Source of the DNA: Pseudomonadota bacterium
GTDB lineage: Bacteria; Pseudomonadota; Gammaproteobacteria; Acidithiobacillales; Acidithiobacillaceae
Direction: 5' to 3'
Assembly (NCBI GenBank): GCA_021821885.1
Contig: JAKARO010000003.1
Span: forward strand, 62,001-126,000
Length of the DNA: 64,000 nt
A model generated the notes under the pieces. The model was not told the origin of the DNA. It did not search any database and saw only the letters and a program-made list of their open reading frames with translations. Positions 28,437-36,255 of this stretch are shown here, piece by piece. The position numbers were made by a program, and so were the translations under genes. Within the stretch, counting starts at the first letter, position 1. Every line of letters starts with the position of its first letter.

Positions 28437-29623
28437 GCTGCAGGTCACAGATTTTCCTTTCCCTTTCCCGTGCCGCTATCCTGGGTATGGCGGTAGTGGC
28501 GCTCGCAGGGTGTGGCATAACCGGATGGTTTTCCCGGGGGTCAGAACCGCTGGCTGTCCCACCACTGGCAAAGGGAGAAAAACAGGTTTCCATTGAGAAG
28601 GGCTGGCAGGCACGGCTTTATGGGGACTGGCGCCTGGATCCGTACAACATGACGCAGATCCAGGCGACCGCCCACGGTCTCGTCCTGTCGGACAATGGAG
28701 ATCGGCTTATCAGCCTGGGGGAGGCAGGGCGCCAGCGATGGATACGGAGACTGGATGGCAAATCTGCGCGTGGACCTGCCGTATCCGGAGGAATTGTTTA
28801 CATCGGTACCGACGCGGGAAAGATGTATGCCCTTAAGGCTGCAAACGGCCAGATACTCTGGAAACAGCAGCTGGATTCCGAGATTTTGAGTGTCCCCGTG
28901 GTGGCGGGAGGCCACGTGCTGGTCCAGCTGGCCAATGGCCACCTGCTGTCCATAGACGCAGGAACCGGCATGGTGCAATGGACTTTTTCCATGACCCAGC
29001 CTTCCCTGATTCTCCGCACTGCGGCGGCCCCTCTGGTAAAAAACGGCATTGTCTATGCCGGTTTTGCGGATGGAAGTGTGGTCGCGCTTGGACTGCAAAA
29101 TGGGGCTGAACTGTGGCGGGCGACAGTCGCCATTCCGCATGGAAACAATGAGCTGGCCCGGATGGTGGATGTGGCGGCGACGCCAGTCGCCTACCATGAC
29201 AGTGTTATTGCCGCTTCCTATCAGGGCAGTCTGGTCGCGTTTGGGCTGCAGGGTGGCGCCCAGCGGTGGTCTGTCCCGATGTCGGTTGTGCTCACACCCC
29301 TGCTGGTAAATGGGCGCCTGTATGTGGCAGAAGCGGATGGCCGTATCGCAGCCGTGGATCCCCGTTCTGGTGTGGTCCTGTGGCAGAATGACCGGCTCAG
29401 AGGAAGGAATCTCGGTGGTTTTGCCTACTGTGCCGGTGATCTGGTGGCTACGGATACGGCTGGCTATGTTTATGTTCTAGATCCTAAAAGTGGACACCGG
29501 ATCGGCCAGAGGCAAATTTCGTCCAGCGGGATAGAAAGCCAGCCAGCCTGCACGAATGGCCAACACATCGTGGTCATGGATGCCGCAGGTACCCTGTACC
29601 AGCTGCACCTGCACCGGCACTGA
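28433..29623 (+). CDS. bamB: Outer membrane assembly lipoprotein BamB
   Basis: BamB is the beta-propeller lipoprotein of the BAM complex that folds outer-membrane proteins. The lipobox VALAGC is near residue 27. The remainder consists of PQQ-like repeats with characteristic segments such as GIVYIGTDAGKMYALKAANG, GHVLVQLANGHLLSIDAGTG, and GRLYVAEADGRIAAVDPRSG, giving an eight-bladed propeller. Length is 396 residues. Confidence 0.93.
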   Translation: MSCRSQIFLSLSRAAILGMAVVALAGCGITGWFSRGSEPLAVPPLAKGEKQVSIEKGWQARLYGDWRLDPYNMTQIQATAHGLVLSDNGDRLISLGEAGRQRWIRRLDGKSARGPAVSGGIVYIGTDAGKMYALKAANGQILWKQQLDSEILSVPVVAGGHVLVQLANGHLLSIDAGTGMVQWTFSMTQPSLILRTAAAPLVKNGIVYAGFADGSVVALGLQNGAELWRATVAIPHGNNELARMVDVAATPVAYHDSVIAASYQGSLVAFGLQGGAQRWSVPMSVVLTPLLVNGRLYVAEADGRIAAVDPRSGVVLWQNDRLRGRNLGGFAYCAGDLVATDTAGYVYVLDPKSGHRIGQRQISSSGIESQPACTNGQHIVVMDAAGTLYQLHLHRH

Positions 29624-29629
29624 CCTGGC

Positions 29630-30967
29630 ATGACGGCTGTCATCGCCCTGGTGGGCCGACCCAATGTAGGCAAATCAACGCTTTTTAACCGCCTCACGCG
29701 TACCCGAGAGGCTCTGGTGGCAGATTTCCCTGGGCTGACCAGGGACCGCCATTATGGAATGGCCAGCGTGGGAGGCCGGGATTTTCTTGTGGTAGATACC
29801 GGCGGCTTTGAGCCGGAAGAGCGGGAAGGGCTGGTGGCTGCCATGGCAGGCCAGACCCGCCAGGCCATAGCCGAATCCGATGCCGTCCTTTTTCTCGTCG
29901 ATGCAAAATCCGGCCTTTCAGCACAGGATGAAGAGATTGCTGCAGAACTGCGTCGCAGCGGCAAGCCCGTCTATCTGGTAATTAATAAAATGGATGTGCG
30001 TCATGCTGTGGCGGAGCTTCCGGAATTTCACCGTCTGGGAATGGGGCACCCCTACACGGTTTCTGCGGCACATGGCCATGGCGTAGAGTCCCTGCTTGAT
30101 GCTCTGGTTTCCAGTTTGTCGGAAGAGGAACCTGCGCCAGAACCATCCGGGAAAGAGAAGGCTCCACGCATCGCCGTCTTGGGGCGGCCTAATGTGGGAA
30201 AGTCTACCCTGGTCAACGCCATGCTTGGCGAGAAGCGGGTAATCGTATTTGATGCGCCTGGCACGACCCGGGACAGTATCCGGATTCCCTATGAACGCCA
30301 GGGTAAATCCTATGTGATGATCGATACGGCGGGGGTCCGGAAGCGTGCCAGAATTGGTGAGGGTCTTGAAAAGCTTGGGGTCCTGAAGACACTGGCGGCC
30401 CTGCGCGAAGCTGATGTGGTGCTCATGGTCATGGATGCACGGGATGGGGTTTCGGACCAGGATGCCCATCTGGTCGGCGTGGCAGCCGATCTGGGCCGTC
30501 CCATTATCCTGGTGGTGAACAAGTGGGATGGCCTGGATGCGCGCCAGAAAAAAGCAGTCCGTGAGGCTTTGGAGAGGCGTCTGGCATTTATTGCCCATGC
30601 CCCGGTTTACACCATCTCCGCACTGCATGGGACGGGAGTGGGAGATCTCTACAAAAGTATCGACCGTCTGTGGCGTGATAGCCACCGCCATTTCTCCACC
30701 GGAGAATTGAACCGGCTGCTGCAGGAAATTACGGCAGCCCACCAGCCGCCGCTAGTCGCTGGCCGGCGCATCAAGCTGCGTTACTGCCATCAGGGCGGAG
30801 AGAATCCCCTTACGCTCGTTTTCCACGGCAACCAGCTCGACCGGTTGCCCGGCAGCTATAAGCGCTATCTTGAATCTGCCTTTCGGAAGGGAATGGGGCT
30901 GGAATCTGTGCCCCTGCGCCTTCTGTTCCGCCAGGGGGAAAATCCTTACGATCCAGGGAGAAACTGA
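29630..30967 (+). CDS. der: Ribosome-assembly GTPase Der (EngA)
   Basis: Der is a tandem GTPase required for 50S subunit maturation. The first G domain has GRPNVGKSTLFN (about residues 8-19), DTGGFEP and NKMD. The second has GRPNVGKSTLVN (about 184-195), DTAGV and NKWD. The last 100 residues form the KH-like domain containing RIKLRYCHQGG. Length is 445 residues, standard for the family. The next ORF begins on the base after the stop. Confidence 0.97.
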   Translation: MTAVIALVGRPNVGKSTLFNRLTRTREALVADFPGLTRDRHYGMASVGGRDFLVVDTGGFEPEEREGLVAAMAGQTRQAIAESDAVLFLVDAKSGLSAQDEEIAAELRRSGKPVYLVINKMDVRHAVAELPEFHRLGMGHPYTVSAAHGHGVESLLDALVSSLSEEEPAPEPSGKEKAPRIAVLGRPNVGKSTLVNAMLGEKRVIVFDAPGTTRDSIRIPYERQGKSYVMIDTAGVRKRARIGEGLEKLGVLKTLAALREADVVLMVMDARDGVSDQDAHLVGVAADLGRPIILVVNKWDGLDARQKKAVREALERRLAFIAHAPVYTISALHGTGVGDLYKSIDRLWRDSHRHFSTGELNRLLQEITAAHQPPLVAGRRIKLRYCHQGGENPLTLVFHGNQLDRLPGSYKRYLESAFRKGMGLESVPLRLLFRQGENPYDPGRN

Positions 30968-31396
30968 ATGGCCCGGCCAACCCGTTCCTCCCGCTGGCTC
31001 TGGGTAACCGTGTGCGGGATTCTGTTCGGCCTTATCCTGTGGCTTAACCATTTTCTGTCCCCAGCCCAGTTTCATGCCTACCAGTGGCTGCTGGCCGCGG
31101 AATATGGGGTGTGGGCAGTGACAGCCCTTGGAGCCGCTGCCCGCCTCTGGCCAGCGGGAAATCCTTACTACTGGCGGCCTGTGACTATTTTTCTGGGTGC
31201 CATTCTTTCTGCAGCCGAATTTTTTTCGGGGGTTGGGCCTGCTCCGCAGGCGCGGATTGATGCGTGGATGACAGCACTGATCGGTATTGCGGCTGTGACT
31301 ATCATCGCCCGTATTGTGCCCCATTCTGTGACCCGTTTCTGGTATGGGCAGGAAACCGACAATGGAAATCGTACTGGTCCGTCACGCAGAAGCTGA
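30968..31396 (+). CDS. Small integral membrane protein of unknown function
   Basis: I do not recognise this 142-residue protein. It has four hydrophobic stretches (about residues 10-29, 41-58, 72-88 and 98-115), a short basic N-terminus and a charged C-terminal tail. Little lies outside the membrane. The ATG directly abuts the der stop and its last 35 bases overlap sixA, so it appears to be translated as part of a der-orf-sixA transcript. The long frame with coupled starts argues that it is real. Confidence 0.7.
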   Translation: MARPTRSSRWLWVTVCGILFGLILWLNHFLSPAQFHAYQWLLAAEYGVWAVTALGAAARLWPAGNPYYWRPVTIFLGAILSAAEFFSGVGPAPQARIDAWMTALIGIAAVTIIARIVPHSVTRFWYGQETDNGNRTGPSRRS

Positions 31397-31862
31397 AGAT
31401 CCGGTTCAGGGAAGGGGAGACTTTGATCGCCCCCTGACCAGACAGGGTCAGGCGGATGCTCTGGCCCTATCCCGCCTGCTTCCCAACCTTCTCCAGAAAC
31501 CCCTGGCGATCTGGTTCAGCCCACTGCTGCGCACACGCCAGACTGCAGAATTTCTTGCTCCCTCGCTGCACCCCTCGGAAACCCGGTCCTGTGATGCCAT
31601 AGCAGAAGGAGATCTGGAGAGACTCCAGCAGGAGTGGAAATTCCTTGCTGCTGAAACCTTGGTCCTGGTAGGGCACCAGCCATATCTGGGGCGATGGATC
31701 CGCGAGCTGTCCAGTATTGACCTGCCCATATCCAAAGCCAGTACCACTATCCTTCGGGAACGCAAGGGAACGGGAAAGTACCAGCTCCTCTGGCATGCAC
31801 GGCCAGAAATGTTAGCCAGAATCGCAGAAGCGGAAAAATGCTCCCGTTCAGGGAAATTCTGA
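31362..31862 (+). CDS. sixA: SixA-type phosphohistidine phosphatase
   Basis: The 166-residue product is a small histidine phosphatase. It has LVRHAEAEDP at the N-terminus (catalytic His about residue 8, in the RHA form typical of SixA), SPLLRTRQTAEFL (about 53-65) and the second histidine in VLVGHQPYLG (about 102). SixA dephosphorylates phosphohistidine on Hpt or PTS proteins. I chose ATG 31362, where the conserved sequence begins and AGGA at 31350-31353 is 8 bases upstream. Confidence 0.87.
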   Translation: MEIVLVRHAEAEDPVQGRGDFDRPLTRQGQADALALSRLLPNLLQKPLAIWFSPLLRTRQTAEFLAPSLHPSETRSCDAIAEGDLERLQQEWKFLAAETLVLVGHQPYLGRWIRELSSIDLPISKASTTILRERKGTGKYQLLWHARPEMLARIAEAEKCSRSGKF

Positions 31863-31867
31863 TGCTG

Positions 31868-31876
31868 TGCTATAAT
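31868..31876 (+). promoter_or_regulatory. Extended -10 promoter before the DsrE-like gene
   Basis: TGCTATAAT (31868-31876) is an exact extended -10 element (TGn plus a consensus TATAAT). The best -35 candidate, TTCAGG at 31847-31852, is weak. A transcript would start near 31883, leaving a leader of about 50 bases before the ATG at 31934. Confidence 0.65.
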
Positions 31877-31933
31877 CTGCACGTCAGATGGTTACGTTCT
31901 GCATAACGCGTAAACCCAACAGAGGATTTATCC

Positions 31934-32311
31934 ATGCCTGAAAACCAAGTTCCCGATCTGGTCATTATTCTTATCACCGGCCCTGAGAACCCCAAGCGTC
32001 TGCCTTCTGCCTTTTTTCTTTCGGCAACGGCAGCGGCCAGCGAACAGAACGTTGTAATGTATTTTACGGGACCAGCAACCGAACTTCTGGGAAAAGGGAC
32101 GGCGGAAACCATTTTTCCCATGGCGGGGGGAAAAAGCGTGGCCGATTTCATGAAACTTGCCGAAGACAATGGGGTGCAGTTTATTGGCTGTCTGCAGTCT
32201 CTGGAGCTCAATGGAATGACCCGTGACGATCTCGCCAAGGATATACCCCTGCTGAATCCGAGCGCAGCCCTCCCCACTCTCGGCGCTGCTGGCCGTGTAT
32301 TGACCTGGTGA
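31934..32311 (+). CDS. DsrE/DsrF-like sulfur-relay family protein
   Basis: The 125-residue soluble protein has the DsrE-like fold pattern. A first strand VIILITGPENPKRL leads into an alanine-rich helix, then VVMYFTGPATELL. A loop places a single cysteine in FIGCLQSLELNGM (about residue 84), the position used for persulfide transfer in DsrE/TusD proteins. Such proteins bind sulfane sulfur in sulfur-oxidising bacteria. It has its own promoter and is followed by a strong hairpin, so it is probably monocistronic. The exact substrate cannot be read from the sequence. Confidence 0.75.
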   Translation: MPENQVPDLVIILITGPENPKRLPSAFFLSATAAASEQNVVMYFTGPATELLGKGTAETIFPMAGGKSVADFMKLAEDNGVQFIGCLQSLELNGMTRDDLAKDIPLLNPSAALPTLGAAGRVLTW

Positions 32312-32319
32312 TTTTCTGC

Positions 32320-32346
32320 CCCGCCATGGCAGATGTTCATGGCGGG
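32320..32346 (+). terminator. Terminator-like hairpin after the DsrE-like gene
   Basis: CCCGCCATG (32320-32328) and CATGGCGGG (32338-32346) form a perfect 9-bp stem with a 9-base loop. No T run follows directly. A second small inverted repeat around AAAATC-CCG-GATTTT (about 32359-32374) ends in TTTT. Together they probably end the DsrE-like transcript before the pst promoter. Confidence 0.6.
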
Positions 32347-32404
32347 AGCCAGTCTGACCGGAAAATCCCGGATTTTCTGCTCCTCCAGGAACCTCCCAAA
32401 CATC

Positions 32405-32460
32405 CTGTCATAAAAGTGTCATAAAAATTTCATGATACCGTCACGAATTTCTGGTAGGTT
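32405..32460 (+). promoter_or_regulatory. PHO box array and promoter of pstS
   Basis: Four direct repeats lie exactly 11 bp apart: CTGTCAT (32405-32411), GTGTCAT (32416-32422), ATTTCAT (32427-32433) and CCGTCAC (32438-32444). The A/T spacers are AAAA, AAAA and GATA. This matches two tandem PhoB boxes of the E. coli type. Ten bases after the last repeat lies TAGGTT (32455-32460), a weak -10 in the position expected for PhoB-activated promoters, where the box replaces the -35. Phosphate starvation should induce pstSCA. Confidence 0.85.
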
Positions 32461-32551
32461 TCTGCCCTGAGGTAGAGGTGCATGGGGCTGGACTCTCCCC
32501 AGGCTATCTCAAAGACAGAGTTATCCTGCATTGGCCATCTTCGGAGGTTTT

Positions 32552-33640
32552 ATGTTGCTTCATTCCAAGAAAGCTTTTTCCCATGCGTTGAAGGGAGCTG
32601 TCCTTGCTTCCCTCCTGGGGATGGGAACTGCTATTTCCATGCCTGCTTCCGCTGCCCCTGCGGTCAGTCTGCTTGAGACGGGTTCAACCCTCCTGTACCC
32701 CCTGTTCAATTTATGGGTACCGGTCTATACCAAGCAGCATCCCAATGTAAGAATCACAACCCAGGGAACCGGTAGTGGCACCGGAATTGCCCAGGCCATT
32801 TCCGGTGTGGCCCAGATTGGTGCCTCCGATGCCTATATGGCCAATGCCCAGGTCAAGATGCATCCTGACATATTGAACATTCCCCTGGCCATTTCCATAC
32901 AGATGATCAACTATAATCTTCCTGGCCTGAATAACCGGCACCTCAAACTGTCCGGTTCCGTTCTTGCCGGAATCTACTCTGGCAAAATCACCAACTGGAA
33001 TGATCCCCAGATTGCCCGGCTGAATCCGGGTGTCAAACTCCCCAATCACAAAATTATCCCGGTGCATCGTACGGATGGCTCCGGTGATACTTTCATCTTT
33101 ACCACCTATCTCTCCGATACGACCCCGGAATGGGCCAAGAATATAGGCTACAGCACAACAGTGAGCTGGCCGAATGTCCAGGGTGGAATTGGCGCTGTTG
33201 GGAATCCTGGAATGGTTCAGGCCCTGAAATCCACTCCCTACGGAGTGGCATATATTGGGATCAGCTGGAAAAAACCGGTTCAGAAGGCCGGTCTTGGTAC
33301 CGCCCTGTTGCAGAACCGGGCCGGGAAATTTGTCCTGCCCACGGTGGAAACGGCGAAGGCCGCTGCCGGAGAGATGGTTTCCAAGACCCCTGCGGACGAG
33401 CGGATCAGCCTGGTTTATGCACCTGGCGCCAATTCATACCCCATCATCAACTATGAATATGCTATTGTGAAAAAGGACCAGCCCAACGCCCAGACAGCCG
33501 CTGCCATGCGGGAGTTTCTGAACTGGGCCCTGGCTGCCAAGGGCGGGAATGCTCCCCATTTCATGAAGGCCGTGAATTTTGTCCCGCTGCCAGAAAATGC
33601 CGTGGCACTGTCCAGAAAACAGATCGCAATGATCAAGTAA
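32552..33640 (+). CDS. pstS: Phosphate ABC transporter substrate-binding protein PstS
   Basis: PstS binds phosphate in the periplasm and feeds PstCAB. The 362-residue precursor has a signal peptide ending around MPASAAPA (about residue 35). The mature phosphate-binding loops include LLETGSTLLYPLF, GTGSGTGIAQAI, and HRTDGSGDTFIF. The start is ATG 32552, with GGAGG at 32543-32547. A strong stem-loop follows before pstC. Confidence 0.94.
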   Translation: MLLHSKKAFSHALKGAVLASLLGMGTAISMPASAAPAVSLLETGSTLLYPLFNLWVPVYTKQHPNVRITTQGTGSGTGIAQAISGVAQIGASDAYMANAQVKMHPDILNIPLAISIQMINYNLPGLNNRHLKLSGSVLAGIYSGKITNWNDPQIARLNPGVKLPNHKIIPVHRTDGSGDTFIFTTYLSDTTPEWAKNIGYSTTVSWPNVQGGIGAVGNPGMVQALKSTPYGVAYIGISWKKPVQKAGLGTALLQNRAGKFVLPTVETAKAAAGEMVSKTPADERISLVYAPGANSYPIINYEYAIVKKDQPNAQTAAAMREFLNWALAAKGGNAPHFMKAVNFVPLPENAVALSRKQIAMIK

Positions 33641-33653
33641 GGAACGCAGTACT

Positions 33654-33685
33654 GGGGGAGAAGATGGCCATCTGGACCATCCCCC
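33654..33685 (+). other. Intercistronic stem-loop between pstS and pstC
   Basis: GGGG(G) (33654-33658) and GATGG (33663-33667) pair with CCATC (33677-33681) and CCCC (33682-33685), leaving an AGAA bulge on one side and a 9-base loop. No T run follows, so it is more likely a processing or stability element that lets the abundant binding protein be made in excess of PstC than a full terminator. Confidence 0.5.
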
Positions 33686-33772
33686 TGCCAGAGGCTGAAA
33701 ATGTCCGTGGGCCTTTCCTGTACTGGCCCGCGGATTTATCATTTGCGGAGCTGCAATCGGAAAGGACCCTGC

Positions 33773-34732
33773 ATGAAATTACCGCTATTCCGGATTGGTC
33801 TGGTAACCACCGCAAGTTTTCTCCCCCTTTCCCTTTTGCTCCTGATACTTTTTCTGGTGGTGTATTCCTGGCCTGCAATCCATTACAACGGGATCCACTT
33901 TCTCTGGACAAACAACTGGAATCTGGGAAATCTCTATGGAAACCCGGTCACGGTCCACGGGCAGGAGGTTATGCCTGGTGCCCGTTACGGTATCTGGTTT
34001 CTTGTGGTGGGTACCCTCGCAAGCGCACTGCTGTCGCTACTGTTTGCTCTCCCGACGGCGGTTGGAGCCGCCTATTTTCTGGCGGAATCGCTGCCCAAAT
34101 TTCTGTCCGGGCCCCTTGCGTTTCTTGTGGATCTTCTCGCTGCCATCCCCAGCGTGGTTTTTGGCCTGTGGGGGTATGCCCTTCTGATCCCTTTCCTGGG
34201 GACAGACATTTTCCCCTGGATGGCGAAGCATCTGGGCTTCATCCCTTTTCTGGGAGGTGATCCGGGAAGCGGATATGGTCTCCTGACGGCAGCGATTGTC
34301 CTTGCTTTCATGATTATTCCGCTGATTTCGGCAACCATGAGGGAGGCAATCAGCGCGACGGAATCAACACTCAAGGAAGCTGGTCTGGGCCTTGGCCTGA
34401 ACCGTCTGGAAGTGTTCTGGCATATTGTCCTTCCCAGACTGCGAACGACTGTCATTGGTGTTTCCATTCTTGCACTGGGTCGTGCCCTAGGAGAAACAAT
34501 GGCAGTGGTCATGGTGAGTGGAAATGCCCTCAACTATCTGCCCGGGAATATTTATACACCTATCTCTACCATGGCAGCTTTTATCGTGTCCCAGCTGGAA
34601 AGTGCCCTGCAGGATCCCACCAATATGGCGGTTGAAGCACTAGCCGAAATTGCGCTGGTACTCCTCCTGCTTTCGGTGGTGGTGAACCTGCTGGCAAGGA
34701 TAATTCTGTGGTTGGCGCAGGTGCGCACGTGA
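33773..34732 (+). CDS. pstC: Phosphate ABC transporter permease PstC
   Basis: PstC is one of the two permeases of the Pst system. The 319-residue product has about six membrane segments and the binding-protein-dependent transport signature EAGLGLGLNRLEVFWHIVLPRL, followed by LGRALGETMAVVMVSGN. I chose ATG 33773, with AAGGA at 33762-33766; the frame is open upstream but that part is not conserved. Its 3' end overlaps pstA. Confidence 0.93.
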   Translation: MKLPLFRIGLVTTASFLPLSLLLLILFLVVYSWPAIHYNGIHFLWTNNWNLGNLYGNPVTVHGQEVMPGARYGIWFLVVGTLASALLSLLFALPTAVGAAYFLAESLPKFLSGPLAFLVDLLAAIPSVVFGLWGYALLIPFLGTDIFPWMAKHLGFIPFLGGDPGSGYGLLTAAIVLAFMIIPLISATMREAISATESTLKEAGLGLGLNRLEVFWHIVLPRLRTTVIGVSILALGRALGETMAVVMVSGNALNYLPGNIYTPISTMAAFIVSQLESALQDPTNMAVEALAEIALVLLLLSVVVNLLARIILWLAQVRT

Positions 34733-35646
34733 GCAGCGTTCAGCCAGAAATGGTGGCAGTTCTTGAAAGTGGGTCTCTGCCAGTACGCCGACGGCGCCTC
34801 TCATTCAGGCGCCGGCTGTTCCGCGTGGCAGGCTCAATTTTTGTGGTGGCCAGCTTTTCTGTCGTCGCAATGGCTTTTCTGTCCATTGTCGGTGACGTGT
34901 TCTATAAGGCAATGCCTGGACTTAATGTACGGCTGCTAACGGAAAGCAGTACCGGCACGGCTGGGGGGCTGAAGAACGCCATCGAGGGTACGCTGGTTCT
35001 GTCACTGGGGTCCCTGCTGGTGGCCGCACCCATAGGAATTGCAGCCGGCATCTATCTTAATGAGTTTGGGAGTAATGCAGGTGGAAAGATCCTCCGTTTC
35101 CTCTCCGACATTCTTGTTGGGGTGCCGTCCATTGTGCTTGGTTATGTGGGCTACATCACCATGGTGGTGTATCTCGGCTGGCAGTTCTCGGTGGCGGCCG
35201 GCATCATCACGCTGAGCATGATGCTTCTGCCCTATATCGCACGGACTACGGAGTTGGCACTGGGAAATATCCCCCAGTCTGTACGGGAGGCCGGATTTGG
35301 AATCGGGGCCGGGGAAGGAACCGTTATCCTGCGTATCCTGCTGCCTGGCGCAATGCCCGCGGTCATGACGGGACTGTTCTATGCCCTAGCCCTTTCCATG
35401 GGAGAAACTGCCCCGCTGATCTATACGGCGGGATGGTCCAGCTACATGTGGAACGGCCATTTCACGAAGGAGCCCATAGGATACCTTACCTACGTGATCT
35501 GGACCTTCATCAACGAACCGTTCCGGGAGGCCCATATTCTGGCTTTCAGCGCCGCCTTCCTTATCACTCTGGTTATCTTGCTGCTGATTCTTGGGGGGCG
35601 GTGGATCATGGTACACCGCCTGCGGCGCATGGGATCATACCGGTGA
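34708..35646 (+). CDS. pstA: Phosphate ABC transporter permease PstA
   Basis: PstA is the second permease. The 312-residue product has about six membrane segments, the EAA-like loop REAGFGIGAGEGTVILRILLPGAMP and the late LALSMGETAPLIYTA segment. GTG 34708 is preferred as start because AAGGA (34696-34700) is 7 bases upstream; GTG 34729, giving a GTGA overlap with the pstC stop, is an alternative. No pstB or phoU follows, since the next genes are on the other strand. Confidence 0.92.
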   Translation: MVGAGAHVSSVQPEMVAVLESGSLPVRRRRLSFRRRLFRVAGSIFVVASFSVVAMAFLSIVGDVFYKAMPGLNVRLLTESSTGTAGGLKNAIEGTLVLSLGSLLVAAPIGIAAGIYLNEFGSNAGGKILRFLSDILVGVPSIVLGYVGYITMVVYLGWQFSVAAGIITLSMMLLPYIARTTELALGNIPQSVREAGFGIGAGEGTVILRILLPGAMPAVMTGLFYALALSMGETAPLIYTAGWSSYMWNGHFTKEPIGYLTYVIWTFINEPFREAHILAFSAAFLITLVILLLILGGRWIMVHRLRRMGSYR

Positions 35647-35661
35647 CGATGAACCCCTGCT

Positions 35662-35680
35662 CTCCCCGGTATCAGGGGAG
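35662..35680. terminator. Small hairpin between convergent pstA and maf
   Basis: CTCCCC (35662-35667) pairs with GGGGAG (35675-35680). It lies where the + strand pst transcript meets the - strand maf transcript and overlaps the last codons of maf. There is no T tract on either side, so its function as a bidirectional terminator is only a guess. Confidence 0.3.
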
Positions 35681-36250
35681 GGCCAGCCCCGCGTGCCCAA
35701 GCATTTCCGTCAGGGCAATCAGCGGGAGTCCCATCAGGGCCGTTGGATCCTCTCCTTCCATGCCGCTTGTGAGAGTGATTCCCAAACCTTCAGACCGGAA
35801 GCTTCCAGCGCAGTCAAGGGGATGGTCACGCTCAATGTAGCGCGTGACCTGCTCCAGTGTCAGGGGACGCAGATGGATACGGAAACGGACGCACCGGCAT
35901 TCTTCGAACCCTGGGGCCCGCAGGACCAGTCCGTTTAGAAAATCGACCGGCTTCCCCTGCATCCGGAGCAGCTGCGCAACTGCCCTTTCCGGTTCCCCCG
36001 GCTTGCCCAGAATAGCCTTTTCGCAGACGGCAACTTGATCAGCGGCAATAATCCATGCATCAGGATGGTCCTGCGCTATGGCTGCCGCTTTTTCTCCCGC
36101 GAGCCGGCGGGCCAGGGTCTCCGGAGCTTCGCCGTCGTGCCGGATTTCATCTATGCCAGGAGATATCACCTCAAACGGAATCTGGAGCCGGGTGAGCAGC
36201 TCCCTGCGATAGGGGCTGGAAGAAGCCAGGACCAGCCTTGGATAAGGCAT
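35672..36250 (-). CDS. Maf-family nucleotide pyrophosphatase (YceF-like)
   Basis: The 192-residue product begins with LVLASSSPYRRELLTRL, the Maf signature. It has IIAADQV (about residue 66), the basic loop LGKPGEPERA, and the C-terminal block CAGSFRSEGLGITL followed by DPTALMGLPLIAL. Maf proteins hydrolyse non-canonical or modified nucleoside triphosphates. This sequence resembles the YceF (7-methyl-GTP) branch more than the dTTP/UTP branch, in my reading. It follows ppc by 5 bp on the - strand. Confidence 0.87.
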   Translation of the reverse strand: MPYPRLVLASSSPYRRELLTRLQIPFEVISPGIDEIRHDGEAPETLARRLAGEKAAAIAQDHPDAWIIAADQVAVCEKAILGKPGEPERAVAQLLRMQGKPVDFLNGLVLRAPGFEECRCVRFRIHLRPLTLEQVTRYIERDHPLDCAGSFRSEGLGITLTSGMEGEDPTALMGLPLIALTEMLGHAGLALP

Positions 36251-36255
36251 ATGTT

